A stretch of 39,327 nucleotides of DNA, from assembly GCF_900060185.1 (NCBI RefSeq), contig NZ_FIZY01000046.1:1-39327 (forward strand), in the 5' to 3' direction. Of the stretch, positions 18,075-26,224 are shown piece after piece (the first letter of the stretch is position 1; every line of letters starts with the position of its first letter). The translations under genes and the position numbers were made by a program. The stretch comes from Grimontia marina. GTDB lineage: Bacteria > Pseudomonadota > Gammaproteobacteria > Enterobacterales > Vibrionaceae. The notes beneath the pieces were generated by a model. That model searched no databases. It had not been told where the DNA came from and saw only the letters and a program-made list of their open reading frames with translations.

Positions 18075-18101
18075 TAAAAAAGCCACCCTAACCGATGGCT
18101 T
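18075..18101 (-). terminator. Rho-independent terminator of the large minus-strand operon
   Basis: On the minus strand, AAGCCA pairs with TGGCTT (18096-18101 and 18080-18085) and is followed by six T. It lies about 30 bp after the dctM stop, marking the end of the 13-gene operon. Confidence 0.85.
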
Positions 18102-18130
18102 CTTAAAGGTATTTCGTTATCGCTTGTGGA

Positions 18131-19429
18131 CTATCCGTACCCGAGAAAGAGCGTAGGAAGAATCAGTGATATTGCGGGCACAAAGGTGATGATAAGCAGT
18201 GCGCCTATCAACACGGCCACCCAAGGTAAAATACGCCTGGCTATCCGCTCGAAGGGTATTTCCCCAACCTGTGCGGCCATAAAGAGGTTTGCACCTAATG
18301 GTGGAGTGACAAAGCCGATGGCGAGCGCCACGATCATCACAATACCAAAGTGCACCAAATCAACCTGTAGCTTGGTTAACACAGGCAACAGCACTGGCGT
18401 CAGAATAACAATGGATGCAAGAGTTTCGAGGAAGGTACCGATAATCAGCAGCAAGACCAGAATCGCCACCAGCACTAAGTATTTGTTCTCAGTAATCGAA
18501 AGAACAAACTGTGCTAGCTCTGTCGGAATTTTCTCCAGCGCGATGATGCGACCGAAAGCGACTGATGCACCGATGATGACCAATACAGCGGACACCAACA
18601 TGGCCGATTCCAGCATGATCTTTGGCAGTGCCTTGAGCGGTAATTCGCGATAAACCAGACAAGACACCACCAAGGCATAGACGACTGCCACGGCAGACGA
18701 TTCCGTAGGCGTGACTATGCCGCCGTAGATCCCGCCCAAGATCACCACGGGCATAATCAGTGCGAGCTTTGCTTCGTTCAGCACGTGGAAAATCTCTTTT
18801 CCGGTGGCAGCTGGCCGTTGCTCTGCCATGTTTACCTGTTTGGCCTGCTTGCGGTAAAAGTAGTTGTAGATCATCAAGGTTAACGCGATAACAAGCCCCG
18901 GCAGGATCCCCGCCATAAAGAGCGCGGTGACTGAGACACCGGCCGCGACAGCATACACAATCATGACCACAGAGGGTGGGATCATCACACCCAAACCTCC
19001 GGCACTGGCGACCATTGCACCAGCATAGGCACGGTCATAGCCACGTTTCACCAAGGCTGGAATCATGGCCAACCCGACTGCTGCCACAGTGGCAGAGCCT
19101 GTGCCTGAAATGGCTGCGAAGAACAGACATGCCATGATGGTCACCGTACCTAAGTCCCCCGGCGCACGTCCGAACAGGGTATCGGCGACTGCGATTAAAC
19201 GCTTGGAAATACCGCCCTTACTCATGATGTTCCCGGCAAGCGTAAAGAGCACCACGGCAATCAGCGTGAAACTGTTGATGCCGCTGACAAGGCCGAGCGC
19301 ATACAAATCAGGCTTGAGGAAAGGGATGTACATGATGGCTATCAGCGAGGCTGAGCCCAGCGCGATGCCGATAGGCACACCTATCAGCAACATTCCGAAG
19401 AAACTGAGAAAGAGGATCAGTGACGTCAT
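18131..19429 (-). CDS. dctM: TRAP transporter large permease subunit (DctM)
   Basis: A 432-residue integral membrane protein of about 12 helices, the ion-coupled (usually Na+) translocation subunit of a tripartite ATP-independent periplasmic transporter. Family hallmarks are visible: FFGMLLIGVPIGIALGSASL at the N-terminus, FFAAISGTGSATVAAVG, GVMIPPSVVMIVYAVAAGVS, GIVTPTESSAVAVVYAL and ALAIGFVTPPLGANLFMA. Its start overlaps the dctQ stop by 4 bp. It works with DctQ and DctP to import an organic acid or similar anion; association with the SnoaL/HisD genes suggests the same substrate pathway. The symbol denotes the family; the substrate is not necessarily a C4-dicarboxylate. Confidence 0.95.
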   Translation of the reverse strand: MTSLILFLSFFGMLLIGVPIGIALGSASLIAIMYIPFLKPDLYALGLVSGINSFTLIAVVLFTLAGNIMSKGGISKRLIAVADTLFGRAPGDLGTVTIMACLFFAAISGTGSATVAAVGLAMIPALVKRGYDRAYAGAMVASAGGLGVMIPPSVVMIVYAVAAGVSVTALFMAGILPGLVIALTLMIYNYFYRKQAKQVNMAEQRPAATGKEIFHVLNEAKLALIMPVVILGGIYGGIVTPTESSAVAVVYALVVSCLVYRELPLKALPKIMLESAMLVSAVLVIIGASVAFGRIIALEKIPTELAQFVLSITENKYLVLVAILVLLLIIGTFLETLASIVILTPVLLPVLTKLQVDLVHFGIVMIVALAIGFVTPPLGANLFMAAQVGEIPFERIARRILPWVAVLIGALLIITFVPAISLILPTLFLGYG

Positions 19430-19926
19430 TGTGGCATCTCCTCATTTTGGTAAAGCGAAATGTCGCCCTTTACGCCAATTTGGTAAAGGGAGTAGAGGAG
19501 TCTCAGTGAGCACAGTAGGCCGGAAAAGATAATCGCGGCGTAAAGGATGGATGTTGGCCACTGAGTCGCAGAGAGTGTTTTTCCGCGAGCGATAGCCTGC
19601 TGTGTGATTTCGACACCCAGCACGCAGACCGTCACTGAGTAAACGAGGAAAATTGACTCGCTGACAAACAAGATGAGGCGTTTGAACTGCGAAGGGAATT
19701 TGTCGACGAAGAAGGTCACTCGCATGTGTCTGTGTTCACGGATGGCATAGCTGATGCCAAAGTAGATGAGGTACACAAAGCACAGCCTTGCTATCTCATT
19801 CGCTACGACGATAGAGGTGGATAAAGCGAACCTTGCTATCACGTCAGCGAACACAGTGATGATGATGGTCACCAGACTGGCAACAATCACAGTCGGTTCG
19901 AAGTACTTTTCCAGCAATCGGAACAT
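19426..19926 (-). CDS. dctQ: TRAP transporter small permease subunit (DctQ)
   Basis: A 166-residue membrane protein with four predicted helices, the small partner of the TRAP permease. EHRHMRVTFFVDKFP matches the conserved E-x-x-H-x-x-V region of DctQ proteins. It overlaps dctM by 4 bp and lies 83 bp after dctP, with a stem-loop in that gap. It has no function without DctM and DctP. Confidence 0.9.
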   Translation of the reverse strand: MFRLLEKYFEPTVIVASLVTIIITVFADVIARFALSTSIVVANEIARLCFVYLIYFGISYAIREHRHMRVTFFVDKFPSQFKRLILFVSESIFLVYSVTVCVLGVEITQQAIARGKTLSATQWPTSILYAAIIFSGLLCSLRLLYSLYQIGVKGDISLYQNEEMPQ

Positions 19927-19960
19927 ACAGACTTCCTTTTACGTTTTGCAGGGTAAAGCA

Positions 19961-19984
19961 AGGAGCTGGCGTTGACCAACTCCT
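19961..19984 (-). other. Stem-loop between dctP and dctQ
   Basis: On the transcribed strand AGGAGTTGG pairs with CCAGCTCCT (9 bp, one G-U) around a 6-nt loop. No U-tract follows. Such intergenic hairpins after binding-protein genes often protect the upstream mRNA and let the binding protein be made in excess. A GGTCAACAGACC stretch (19987-19998) lies next to it and matches part of the MITE-like repeat arm. Confidence 0.55.
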
Positions 19985-20009
19985 GAGGTCAACAGACCCT
20001 ATGCACTTA

Positions 20010-20993
20010 TCATTGCTGTAGGTTGGACATGAATTCGTCGTAGAAATCGCTGCCGACTTTCTCGCGAATGTCACTTTCTATCGCCGCATTCATGGTTTTA
20101 CCCAAGCGCTCGCGGTCAGCAAGAGGAAGCTCATTCACTTTCAACCCTTTTTCTTTCAGTGCTGCCAGCGTTTCATTGTTGGTTTTCAGGGTAAGGTCGC
20201 GCTGAAGCAAAATGGTTTCACGGGCGACTTCATCGATGAGTTTACGGTCTTTATCGCTGAGATCCTGGTACCACTCAAGGTTTGCCATCCAAAGCTCAGG
20301 CCAGTAGATGTGGTTGGTGAGAGACACGTAATCCTGCACTTCGAAGAAACGCTCAACGAGCATAGAAGACAACGCACTTTCCTGACCGAAAATGAGGTTT
20401 TGTTGAAGCGATGAGTAGATCTCACCCCATGCCAGCGCAATCGGCACGGCATCAACAGAGCGCCACGCTTTAATCGCAATCGGGTTATCCGCTGAGCGCA
20501 TTCTCAAGCCTTCAAACGCTTCGTAGCTGTCCAGTGGCGCGCGATTGTTGGTAAAGCTTCGAAAGCCCAGTTCCATAAAGCCCATTGACTTGAGGCCTTG
20601 CTTTTCCATGGCCTTGCCGAGGGATTCACCGGCTTTGCCATCCAGCACGTTGCGCGCGGTTTCTTCATTAGCAAACAGCAGGAACTGATCCAGCACTGCG
20701 AGTTCGTTAACAGTGGATGACAAATGCACGGACGCGCCGGTTGCCATGGTGATGTTTCCAGATTGCACGAGCTCCGTCATTTCCCTTACGCCGCCAAGCT
20801 GTCCGCCGGGATATATTTCGACCTCAATGTCACCGTTGGAACGCTTCTCGATTTCCTTTTCAAAATAGAGCAGCGATTGGTGAATTGGGGAGACTTCCGG
20901 TGTGGCATGCCCAATTCGGATGGTGGTATCAGCCATTGAGGCGCTGGCAGTGAAAAGTCCGGCTATGACTGTGATCAACATTGACAACTTCAT
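20010..20993 (-). CDS. dctP: TRAP transporter periplasmic substrate-binding protein (DctP)
   Basis: A 327-residue periplasmic receptor of the DctP family. A signal peptide (MKLSMLITVIAGLFTASASMA, cleavage about residue 21) is followed by TTIRIGHATPEVSPIHQSL. The family's ligand-carboxylate-binding region is FEGLRMRSADNPIAIKAW, its Arg being the usual salt-bridge partner of an acid. SSLQQNLIFGQESALS matches the conserved later motif in variant form. I chose the ATG at 20993, preceded by AAGGAG; an upstream in-frame start would place 40 non-signal residues ahead. The presence of the Arg suggests a carboxylate or sulfonate ligand, but the compound is unknown. Confidence 0.92.
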   Translation of the reverse strand: MKLSMLITVIAGLFTASASMADTTIRIGHATPEVSPIHQSLLYFEKEIEKRSNGDIEVEIYPGGQLGGVREMTELVQSGNITMATGASVHLSSTVNELAVLDQFLLFANEETARNVLDGKAGESLGKAMEKQGLKSMGFMELGFRSFTNNRAPLDSYEAFEGLRMRSADNPIAIKAWRSVDAVPIALAWGEIYSSLQQNLIFGQESALSSMLVERFFEVQDYVSLTNHIYWPELWMANLEWYQDLSDKDRKLIDEVARETILLQRDLTLKTNNETLAALKEKGLKVNELPLADRERLGKTMNAAIESDIREKVGSDFYDEFMSNLQQ

Positions 20994-21082
20994 GGTGTAC
21001 TCCTTGTTTTTAGCCGTGTCGCATTCATTGACGCGCATGAAAGCGCGAGGAAAAGCTACGCGGAATGCGCAGCTGAAAGATG

Positions 21083-21778
21083 TTAGGTTCTGACCCGTTC
21101 GAACTCCGCCCATGCCTGCTCAAACCGCTCAAAGTCGAAGCCTTCTTCCTTCGAGGCTTGCAACACAATTTGTTCGTTTTTGAGCAAGGTTTGGATGGCT
21201 TGTTCCAATTTCGGAATCACGTCTTTTGGAATCACCACGGCGCCGTGTCGGTCTGCGTGGACAAGGTCACCTTCAGTGACTGTTAAGCCAAAGACGTTGA
21301 CGGGTTGTGCTATTGATTCAACGTGCACAAAGGCGTGGCTGGGGCCGATGGATCCGGCCAGCACGGGGAAATCTTCTGGTAAATCGCCTAAATCGCGCAT
21401 CACGCCGTTGGTCAAGACGCCTGAGATGCCAAAGCCTTTGTGGACATTGGTATTGATCTCCCCCCAAAAGGCGCCGACAGCGCCGGGGTAATCCGTATCT
21501 TCAATCACACTGACAGAAGGGAGTGGGCCTTCGGACATGTATTTGTAGTACTGCATGCGCAGTGCTTTAACGTCTTCCGGCGGTAAGCTGGAAGGCTCAA
21601 TGGCGGCAATCTGCGCCGTTTTCGCATAGCCCACCATGGCTTTGCTGGTGGGGTCGGAAGCAAGCAGTGTACCTCGCGTAAACTGGTCAAAACCGCGCGC
21701 TCCCTGCGCTACTTCTATTGCATTACAGACTGTAGGTGTGTCGACACTCAGTAAGAGTTTATAGAGCTTTTTATCCAT
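21083..21778 (-). CDS. RraA-like protein, probable HMG/CHA-type aldolase or oxaloacetate decarboxylase
   Basis: A 231-residue member of the RraA/demethylmenaquinone methyltransferase-like family. The metal and substrate residues of the 4-hydroxy-4-methyl-2-oxoglutarate aldolase branch are present: an Arg-Asp pair in NGVMRDLGD, and GDLVHADRHGAVVIP with its Asp. This branch splits pyruvate from 4-hydroxy-4-carboxy compounds or decarboxylates oxaloacetate, so a catabolic enzyme is more likely than the RNase E inhibitor. Its ATG (21778) overlaps the TAA of the upstream hydrolase (TAATG), indicating translational coupling; a TTG at 21793 is less likely. dctP starts 89 bp downstream. Confidence 0.82.
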   Translation of the reverse strand: MDKKLYKLLLSVDTPTVCNAIEVAQGARGFDQFTRGTLLASDPTSKAMVGYAKTAQIAAIEPSSLPPEDVKALRMQYYKYMSEGPLPSVSVIEDTDYPGAVGAFWGEINTNVHKGFGISGVLTNGVMRDLGDLPEDFPVLAGSIGPSHAFVHVESIAQPVNVFGLTVTEGDLVHADRHGAVVIPKDVIPKLEQAIQTLLKNEQIVLQASKEEGFDFERFEQAWAEFERVRT

Positions 21779-22473
21779 TAAGCGTTCAACCAAGCGTGCA
21801 GGACACGTGTGGTTGCCTCCGGTTTTTCAAGTGTGGGCAAATGCCCGGCAAAAGGAATAATGATGAAATCGGCATGGGGTATGAGTGACTTCATGGTGTC
21901 GTGTCGATCTCTCGGACAGAGCTGGTCGTCTTCTCCCATTAATATCAGGGTAGGAACGGTTACCGTGCGCAGTGTGTCCTGCTGATCCGCGCGATCGCGA
22001 AGGGCGAGAGACTGGTTAACAAAGCAGGTATCACCGAGGTTAGCTGCCATCTCAAGGCACAGCTTTTCAATATCAGGACGCGGGATGTCACGGTGAACAT
22101 ATTTGGGGATCATGACCTCTTGCATCACGTCCAACATTTCTCCGTTAGCGGTGCGGGCAAGGTGCGCTTTTCTGCCCTCTTTCACTTCGTCGAGTTCAGC
22201 GCGGGGGTTGGTGTCCATCAAAGCAAGTCGGGTGATACGCTCCGGTGCCTGACGGAACACTTCCATTGCCAATATGCCGCCCATTGAAAGCCCACCCAGC
22301 GCGAACTTCTCGGGGGCATTTTCCAATACGTCCGCTGCGAGCGCTGACATGCTGTCATGACCATCGATATTCATCACGATCACTTCACGTTCTTCACCCA
22401 AGAAAGCAACCTGATGCTCGAACAGGCGGTGATCGCACATCATGCCGGGAAGCAGGACTAATGGATCATTCAT
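21778..22473 (-). CDS. Alpha/beta-fold hydrolase of the SnoaL/HisD locus
   Basis: A 231-residue alpha/beta hydrolase with a complete triad: Ser in GGLSMGG, Asp in MGEDDQLCP and His in FAGHLPTLEKP. The opening DPLVLLPGMMCDHRLF and the small size resemble enol-lactonase or carboxylesterase-like members. In this locus it would open a lactone or hydrolyse an ester or C-C bond in the pathway. Its ATG at 22473 overlaps the cupin gene's TGA (ATGA), and its TAA overlaps the RraA-like start, so three genes in a row are translationally coupled. Confidence 0.85.
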   Translation of the reverse strand: MNDPLVLLPGMMCDHRLFEHQVAFLGEEREVIVMNIDGHDSMSALAADVLENAPEKFALGGLSMGGILAMEVFRQAPERITRLALMDTNPRAELDEVKEGRKAHLARTANGEMLDVMQEVMIPKYVHRDIPRPDIEKLCLEMAANLGDTCFVNQSLALRDRADQQDTLRTVTVPTLILMGEDDQLCPRDRHDTMKSLIPHADFIIIPFAGHLPTLEKPEATTRVLHAWLNA

Positions 22474-23432
22474 ACGTCTTCCCCAGTCCAAGTCAGGCCA
22501 GCCGGGTCATCAGTGCGCGTGACACGAAAAAGGCTGGCTTCACCGGAGGCAGTGACCTTGAGTGAGTAGTCGGTGCCTCCGGGAAGCCAAATAGTGTCAC
22601 CAGGATTGAAGATTTCTGTCTTGTCTTGCCAACTGACAGACCAATGTCCTCGCATCACCATTAGGACCACATCTTCTTCTGCGTGAAGTGTTTGGGGTAG
22701 TGGTGACTGACGGGAAAGAAAGTCGACTTCAAAACCCGGCTTGTCGATCAATAAGCCATGCTCGCCAATGACACTCACAGCGCCTTGGGCAGACATAGCC
22801 ATCATGTCCCAGTAGCGGGCGACGTAATACTTCACCACGGTCGTCGCATCTGGGCGGAGCAGAGCATCAAGCCAGTCCTGCTGAGGAAGAGGCATTTCAT
22901 TCTCCCCACTTGGCAACGACTCACCGCGCTTGGCATCGTAAAGTCGGCCTGTTTCACTGAGGATTAAGCCATGTTCCTGAGCGGCCTCACGGACGTGCGG
23001 TGCCCAAATGACGCCGCCGCCGGCATCATCGCCACCCAATATCGACATGATCATTCCGTAATCGCTACCGATGTTTTCAAAGCCACGGAATAAGCGGGTA
23101 GGAATGTTGAAAATGTCCCCTTCTTCGAGGATGACTTCACCGTCTTCTCCGGTTTCTCCCCAAAAGAAACGCCAGCGTCCTTTCAGGACAAAGAACACCT
23201 CCGCCGTGTTGTGGGAATGCAGAGAGTTGAAACAGCGGGGAGGTTGGCCTGCCGCGCCAATATTGAAGCCCGGCGTGGCGTTGATATGCACGTGCTGATC
23301 AGGACTTTCCGACACACCACCGCCAATAATGGTGAAGTTCTCTTTTTCTGAGGAACCCGGTGTATGTGCATCGATAAAGGCTGTACGACACGGGATCAAT
23401 TCGCCGAATCTCACCCATTGAGGCTGTTCCAT
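22470..23432 (-). CDS. Bicupin protein
   Basis: A 320-residue protein with two cupin domains. The first (about residues 70-150) has a textbook motif 1, HSHNTAEVFFVLKG (HxHx3Ex6G), but the motif 2 histidine is replaced in IPTRLFRGFEN, so one expected metal ligand is missing. The second domain (about 235-305) has a degenerate motif 1 (HAEEDVVLMVMRG) and a motif 2-like PGDTIWLPGGTDY. Bicupins include gentisate and quercetin dioxygenases, isomerases and non-catalytic sensors; which applies is unclear. I chose the ATG at 23432 because AAGGAGA precedes it. It follows the SnoaL-like gene by 37 bp and overlaps the hydrolase gene by 4 bp. Confidence 0.82.
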   Translation of the reverse strand: MEQPQWVRFGELIPCRTAFIDAHTPGSSEKENFTIIGGGVSESPDQHVHINATPGFNIGAAGQPPRCFNSLHSHNTAEVFFVLKGRWRFFWGETGEDGEVILEEGDIFNIPTRLFRGFENIGSDYGMIMSILGGDDAGGGVIWAPHVREAAQEHGLILSETGRLYDAKRGESLPSGENEMPLPQQDWLDALLRPDATTVVKYYVARYWDMMAMSAQGAVSVIGEHGLLIDKPGFEVDFLSRQSPLPQTLHAEEDVVLMVMRGHWSVSWQDKTEIFNPGDTIWLPGGTDYSLKVTASGEASLFRVTRTDDPAGLTWTGEDV

Positions 23433-23469
23433 TATTTTCTCCTTGTAGGCGCGAGCCTGATAACTGACT

Positions 23470-24438
23470 TCAACCTGTGTGAAGCGCGATCTGTTTCCAT
23501 ATCGCCGTTTCATCAAACAACACGAATTCGCGTCTGATACCGTAAGGGCCAAATTCCACATGCGCTGCTGCCATCAAGTAAACATCTGCACCGCTTGGCT
23601 GACCGAAGTGGCCCCAACCCTCATGCTTTCCGTGAAGGGAAAAGCGGATCGCCGCGCGGGGTGGCATCATTGGGTCGTCGCGCCCAATCTGGTGTTCAAT
23701 CTTGAATGTGGCATTGGGGAAGCTGGCGCGAAGGCCAATCCAGAATTGGTCGATTGCGCCCCATGAGTTGACTGTCAGCCCACCTGGATATTCCGCCTGA
23801 CAAGCGCGGTCATAATCATCGGGAATGCAGGAAAACTCGGCATTCATCATGCGGGTTAACACCTCGGCGTAACGCTGTCCCCATTCGTTGTCGTTACCCT
23901 TACCGAGATAAGGGCCTTGCTTGTCCATCGCGGGCGTGAAGGGGCGGGCGCAATGTTCGTGTCCCCCCTGATCGGCGATTTGCTGAATAGCGAAAGCTTT
24001 GGGGTCGTGCCCTAACTGACGCACGATGGCGCCCAGATCCCGGATGAGCCATTCGTCGTTAATTTGATTGTTGATGGCGTGGCAGTCAGCAATGATGCGG
24101 TAACGAAGCTTTTTGCCCGTTGCTGCGCCGAATTGTCCATCGCCCATGTGCGTTGCTTCGGACAAAATACGGTGTGATGAGAGCATGCCGTCTTCTGGCG
24201 TTCCGCTCCAAATAACATCTTCGCCATACAAGGTTCTGTCTGGGAACTCATTGAGTGTGCCAGCCGTTTGGGCAATCACATCTTTGTTGCCAATGGTCAG
24301 TCCGGCAGGGGAGCGGACGACGATGTCTTCACCATAGTAATCATGAAGCGAAGCGAGATTGCGCCCTTCCCAAATTTCATGCGTTATTGAAATGATGTAG
24401 TCCGGAAAGTCGACAAACTTTTCGTTAAAGCCCTTCAT
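23470..24438 (-). CDS. Two-domain SnoaL-like (NTF2-fold) protein
   Basis: A 322-residue protein made of two SnoaL-type NTF2-fold domains, about residues 12-140 and 185-315. The first resembles the SnoaL/ester-cyclase family (IWEGRNLASLHDYYGEDIVV, then VIAQTAGTLNEFPDRTLYGE and NDEWLIRDLGAIVRQLGHDP). The second retains PNATFKIEHQIGRD, GWGHFGQPSGADVYLMAAAH and ETAIWKQI. SnoaL relatives catalyse acid-base aldol cyclisation, isomerisation, dehydration or epoxide hydrolysis on small molecules. No signal peptide is seen. Its start overlaps the LacI gene's stop (ATGA). It is the most divergent of the four SnoaL-like proteins in this locus. Confidence 0.8.
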   Translation of the reverse strand: MKGFNEKFVDFPDYIISITHEIWEGRNLASLHDYYGEDIVVRSPAGLTIGNKDVIAQTAGTLNEFPDRTLYGEDVIWSGTPEDGMLSSHRILSEATHMGDGQFGAATGKKLRYRIIADCHAINNQINDEWLIRDLGAIVRQLGHDPKAFAIQQIADQGGHEHCARPFTPAMDKQGPYLGKGNDNEWGQRYAEVLTRMMNAEFSCIPDDYDRACQAEYPGGLTVNSWGAIDQFWIGLRASFPNATFKIEHQIGRDDPMMPPRAAIRFSLHGKHEGWGHFGQPSGADVYLMAAAHVEFGPYGIRREFVLFDETAIWKQIALHTG

Positions 24439-25454
24439 GATGAGTATCCTTTCGGTAGTCTGGCTGAGCCGCGGACGATCAACGGCGAACCAATAGCAAC
24501 CTTCTGAGGCGCATCGTTCTCATGGCTGATCTGTTGCAGCAAAATTCTGACGGTTTCACTCACCATAATGTCAGCGCGTTGTGCCAGTGTGGTGAGGTTG
24601 TAAGCAGGCCATGAAGCGGCGGGAACATCATCAAACCCAACCACGGACACGTCTTCTGGAATGCGTAAGCCGAGCTCAAAACGGATGGTGTCCATGACGG
24701 CCAAGGCCATATGGTCGTTGGCGACAAATACAGCGTCGGGCGGATCGTTCTTGAACATCGCGCGGGTTGCCTCACGAGCCTTGTCCATGTCGAACATGCC
24801 ATCGCCTCGGGAGTGAACATCAATTCCTGCCTGCTGCAATCCAGCACGGAAACCAATTTCGCGGTCACGTTGGGTGGATGTGCAATCCAGCCCGGCAATG
24901 TAGCTGATTTTTTTATGGCCACCGGCGACAAGAAACTCTGCAGCAGCAATGCCGCCACTGAAATTGTCAGAGGTGACAGAAGAGAAGTCATCGCCTTGTT
25001 GAGAGCGGTTAAAAAGAACGATAGGCACACCCACTGAGCGACAGCGCGCAGCGAGCTCCGAGGACAAATCGACGGATGCGGCGATGATGCCATCGACCTG
25101 ATAATCCAGAATCTCTTCAATCACTTCCTCGATAACACTATCCGAGTTGTTCGCCATGAAGATCAGGACATGGTAGCCCTGCTCCTGTAGCTGATTGGAG
25201 AGCTTTTCCAGCGCGTCGGGATAGAACTGGTTATTGAGGTAAGCGACAACCAAGCCAATGACCCGGCTTTTGCCCGAGACCATGGCGCGAGCTAAAACGT
25301 TTGGCCTGTATCCGAGCTCTTCTGCGGCCTTTTTAACCTTCTCGATAGTTTTTTTCGACGCAGAACCACCCGGTGTAAATACCCGGCTGACGGCGGACTG
25401 GCTGACGCCTGCACGTTTGGCGACGTCGGTTGAGGTGACTTTATCGTTTGCCAT
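24435..25454 (-). CDS. LacI-family transcriptional regulator
   Basis: A 339-residue regulator with the LacI helix-turn-helix at the N-terminus (VTSTDVAKRAGVSQSAVSRV), the hinge-helix region ending PNVLARAMVSGKS, and a periplasmic-binding-like effector domain (SRVIGLVVAYLNNQFYPDAL, VFVANDHMALAVMDTI, VSVVGFDDVPAASW). It is likely the local repressor, released by a pathway substrate or intermediate. Its ATG overlaps the SDR stop (TAATG) and its stop overlaps the next SnoaL-like start, so it lies in the operon it presumably controls. I chose the ATG at 25454; an earlier in-frame start at 25469 would fall in the SDR gene. Confidence 0.93.
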   Translation of the reverse strand: MANDKVTSTDVAKRAGVSQSAVSRVFTPGGSASKKTIEKVKKAAEELGYRPNVLARAMVSGKSRVIGLVVAYLNNQFYPDALEKLSNQLQEQGYHVLIFMANNSDSVIEEVIEEILDYQVDGIIAASVDLSSELAARCRSVGVPIVLFNRSQQGDDFSSVTSDNFSGGIAAAEFLVAGGHKKISYIAGLDCTSTQRDREIGFRAGLQQAGIDVHSRGDGMFDMDKAREATRAMFKNDPPDAVFVANDHMALAVMDTIRFELGLRIPEDVSVVGFDDVPAASWPAYNLTTLAQRADIMVSETVRILLQQISHENDAPQKVAIGSPLIVRGSARLPKGYSS

Positions 25455-26224
25455 TATTCTGCTGTCCAACCTCCGTCTACTTTCAGCGAGGTTCCTGTCA
25501 CCATGGCTGAGGCATTTGAAGCGAGATAAATCACAGCGCCCATCAAATCTTCCACTTCGCCAACGCGGTCGAGTTTGATGTGGCTTTCAATCCAGGCGCG
25601 CTTTTCCGGGTCCGCAAACGTCGATGCAGTGAGGTCGGTTTTGATGAAAGTGGGGCAAACGGTGTTCACGCGAATGCCTTGTTTCCCCCACTCGATTGCC
25701 ATGGCTTTGGTAAATCCTTCGACGGCATGTTTGCTGGCGCAATAAACGGCGCGATCAAGACCACCCACATGTGCCATCTGGCTGGAAATCGAAATCAGGC
25801 TGCCCGGCTTGCCCGCGGCAATGAGCTTTTTGGCGGCAAACTGGAACAGGAAATAGGCCGCTTTCACATTGAGGTTGAAGACCTGGTCGTAGTCATCGGA
25901 CTGGGTATCAACAGCGGGTGAGTGCTTGGCCAAGCCTGCTGAGTTGAGCACCACATCAAAAGGTTCGCGGGCGTTCATTTCAAGCTCCAATGCAGCAAGA
26001 TCTGTCATGTCCAAGGGCAGCGCTTCTGCATGCAACCCTTCGTCGGCCATGGCTTGCTGAAGGGCAATGAGCTGGTCTTTTCTACGTGCCATCAAGGTGA
26101 CATGTGCGCCCGCTCGCGCCAGAGCCGTGGCGCACGCGAGACCGATCCCTGACGATGCGCCCGTGACTAATGCACGCATGCCAGTGAGATCAAATGAAGG
26201 GGTTTTGGGCAGGGCAATGGTCAT
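25454..26224 (-). CDS. Short-chain dehydrogenase/reductase of the SnoaL/HisD locus
   Basis: A 256-residue classical SDR. The dinucleotide-binding TGASSGIG (about residues 21-28), NSAG (NNAG variant), catalytic Ser in SISSQMA, YCASK with Tyr and Lys, and the C-terminal VTGTSLKVDGGW are all visible. It resembles FabG/gluconate-5-dehydrogenase-like enzymes and would oxidise or reduce a hydroxyl/keto group of the pathway substrate. Its start overlaps the preceding SnoaL-like gene by 4 bp, and its stop overlaps the LacI start by 1 bp. Confidence 0.92.
   Translation of the reverse strand: MTIALPKTPSFDLTGMRALVTGASSGIGLACATALARAGAHVTLMARRKDQLIALQQAMADEGLHAEALPLDMTDLAALELEMNAREPFDVVLNSAGLAKHSPAVDTQSDDYDQVFNLNVKAAYFLFQFAAKKLIAAGKPGSLISISSQMAHVGGLDRAVYCASKHAVEGFTKAMAIEWGKQGIRVNTVCPTFIKTDLTASTFADPEKRAWIESHIKLDRVGEVEDLMGAVIYLASNASAMVTGTSLKVDGGWTAE

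Noticed and set aside
20994-21113. A longer dctP starting about 40 codons upstream.
   Set aside because: It would bury the signal peptide inside the protein; the ATG at 20993 has AAGGAG upstream and places the signal peptide at the N-terminus.
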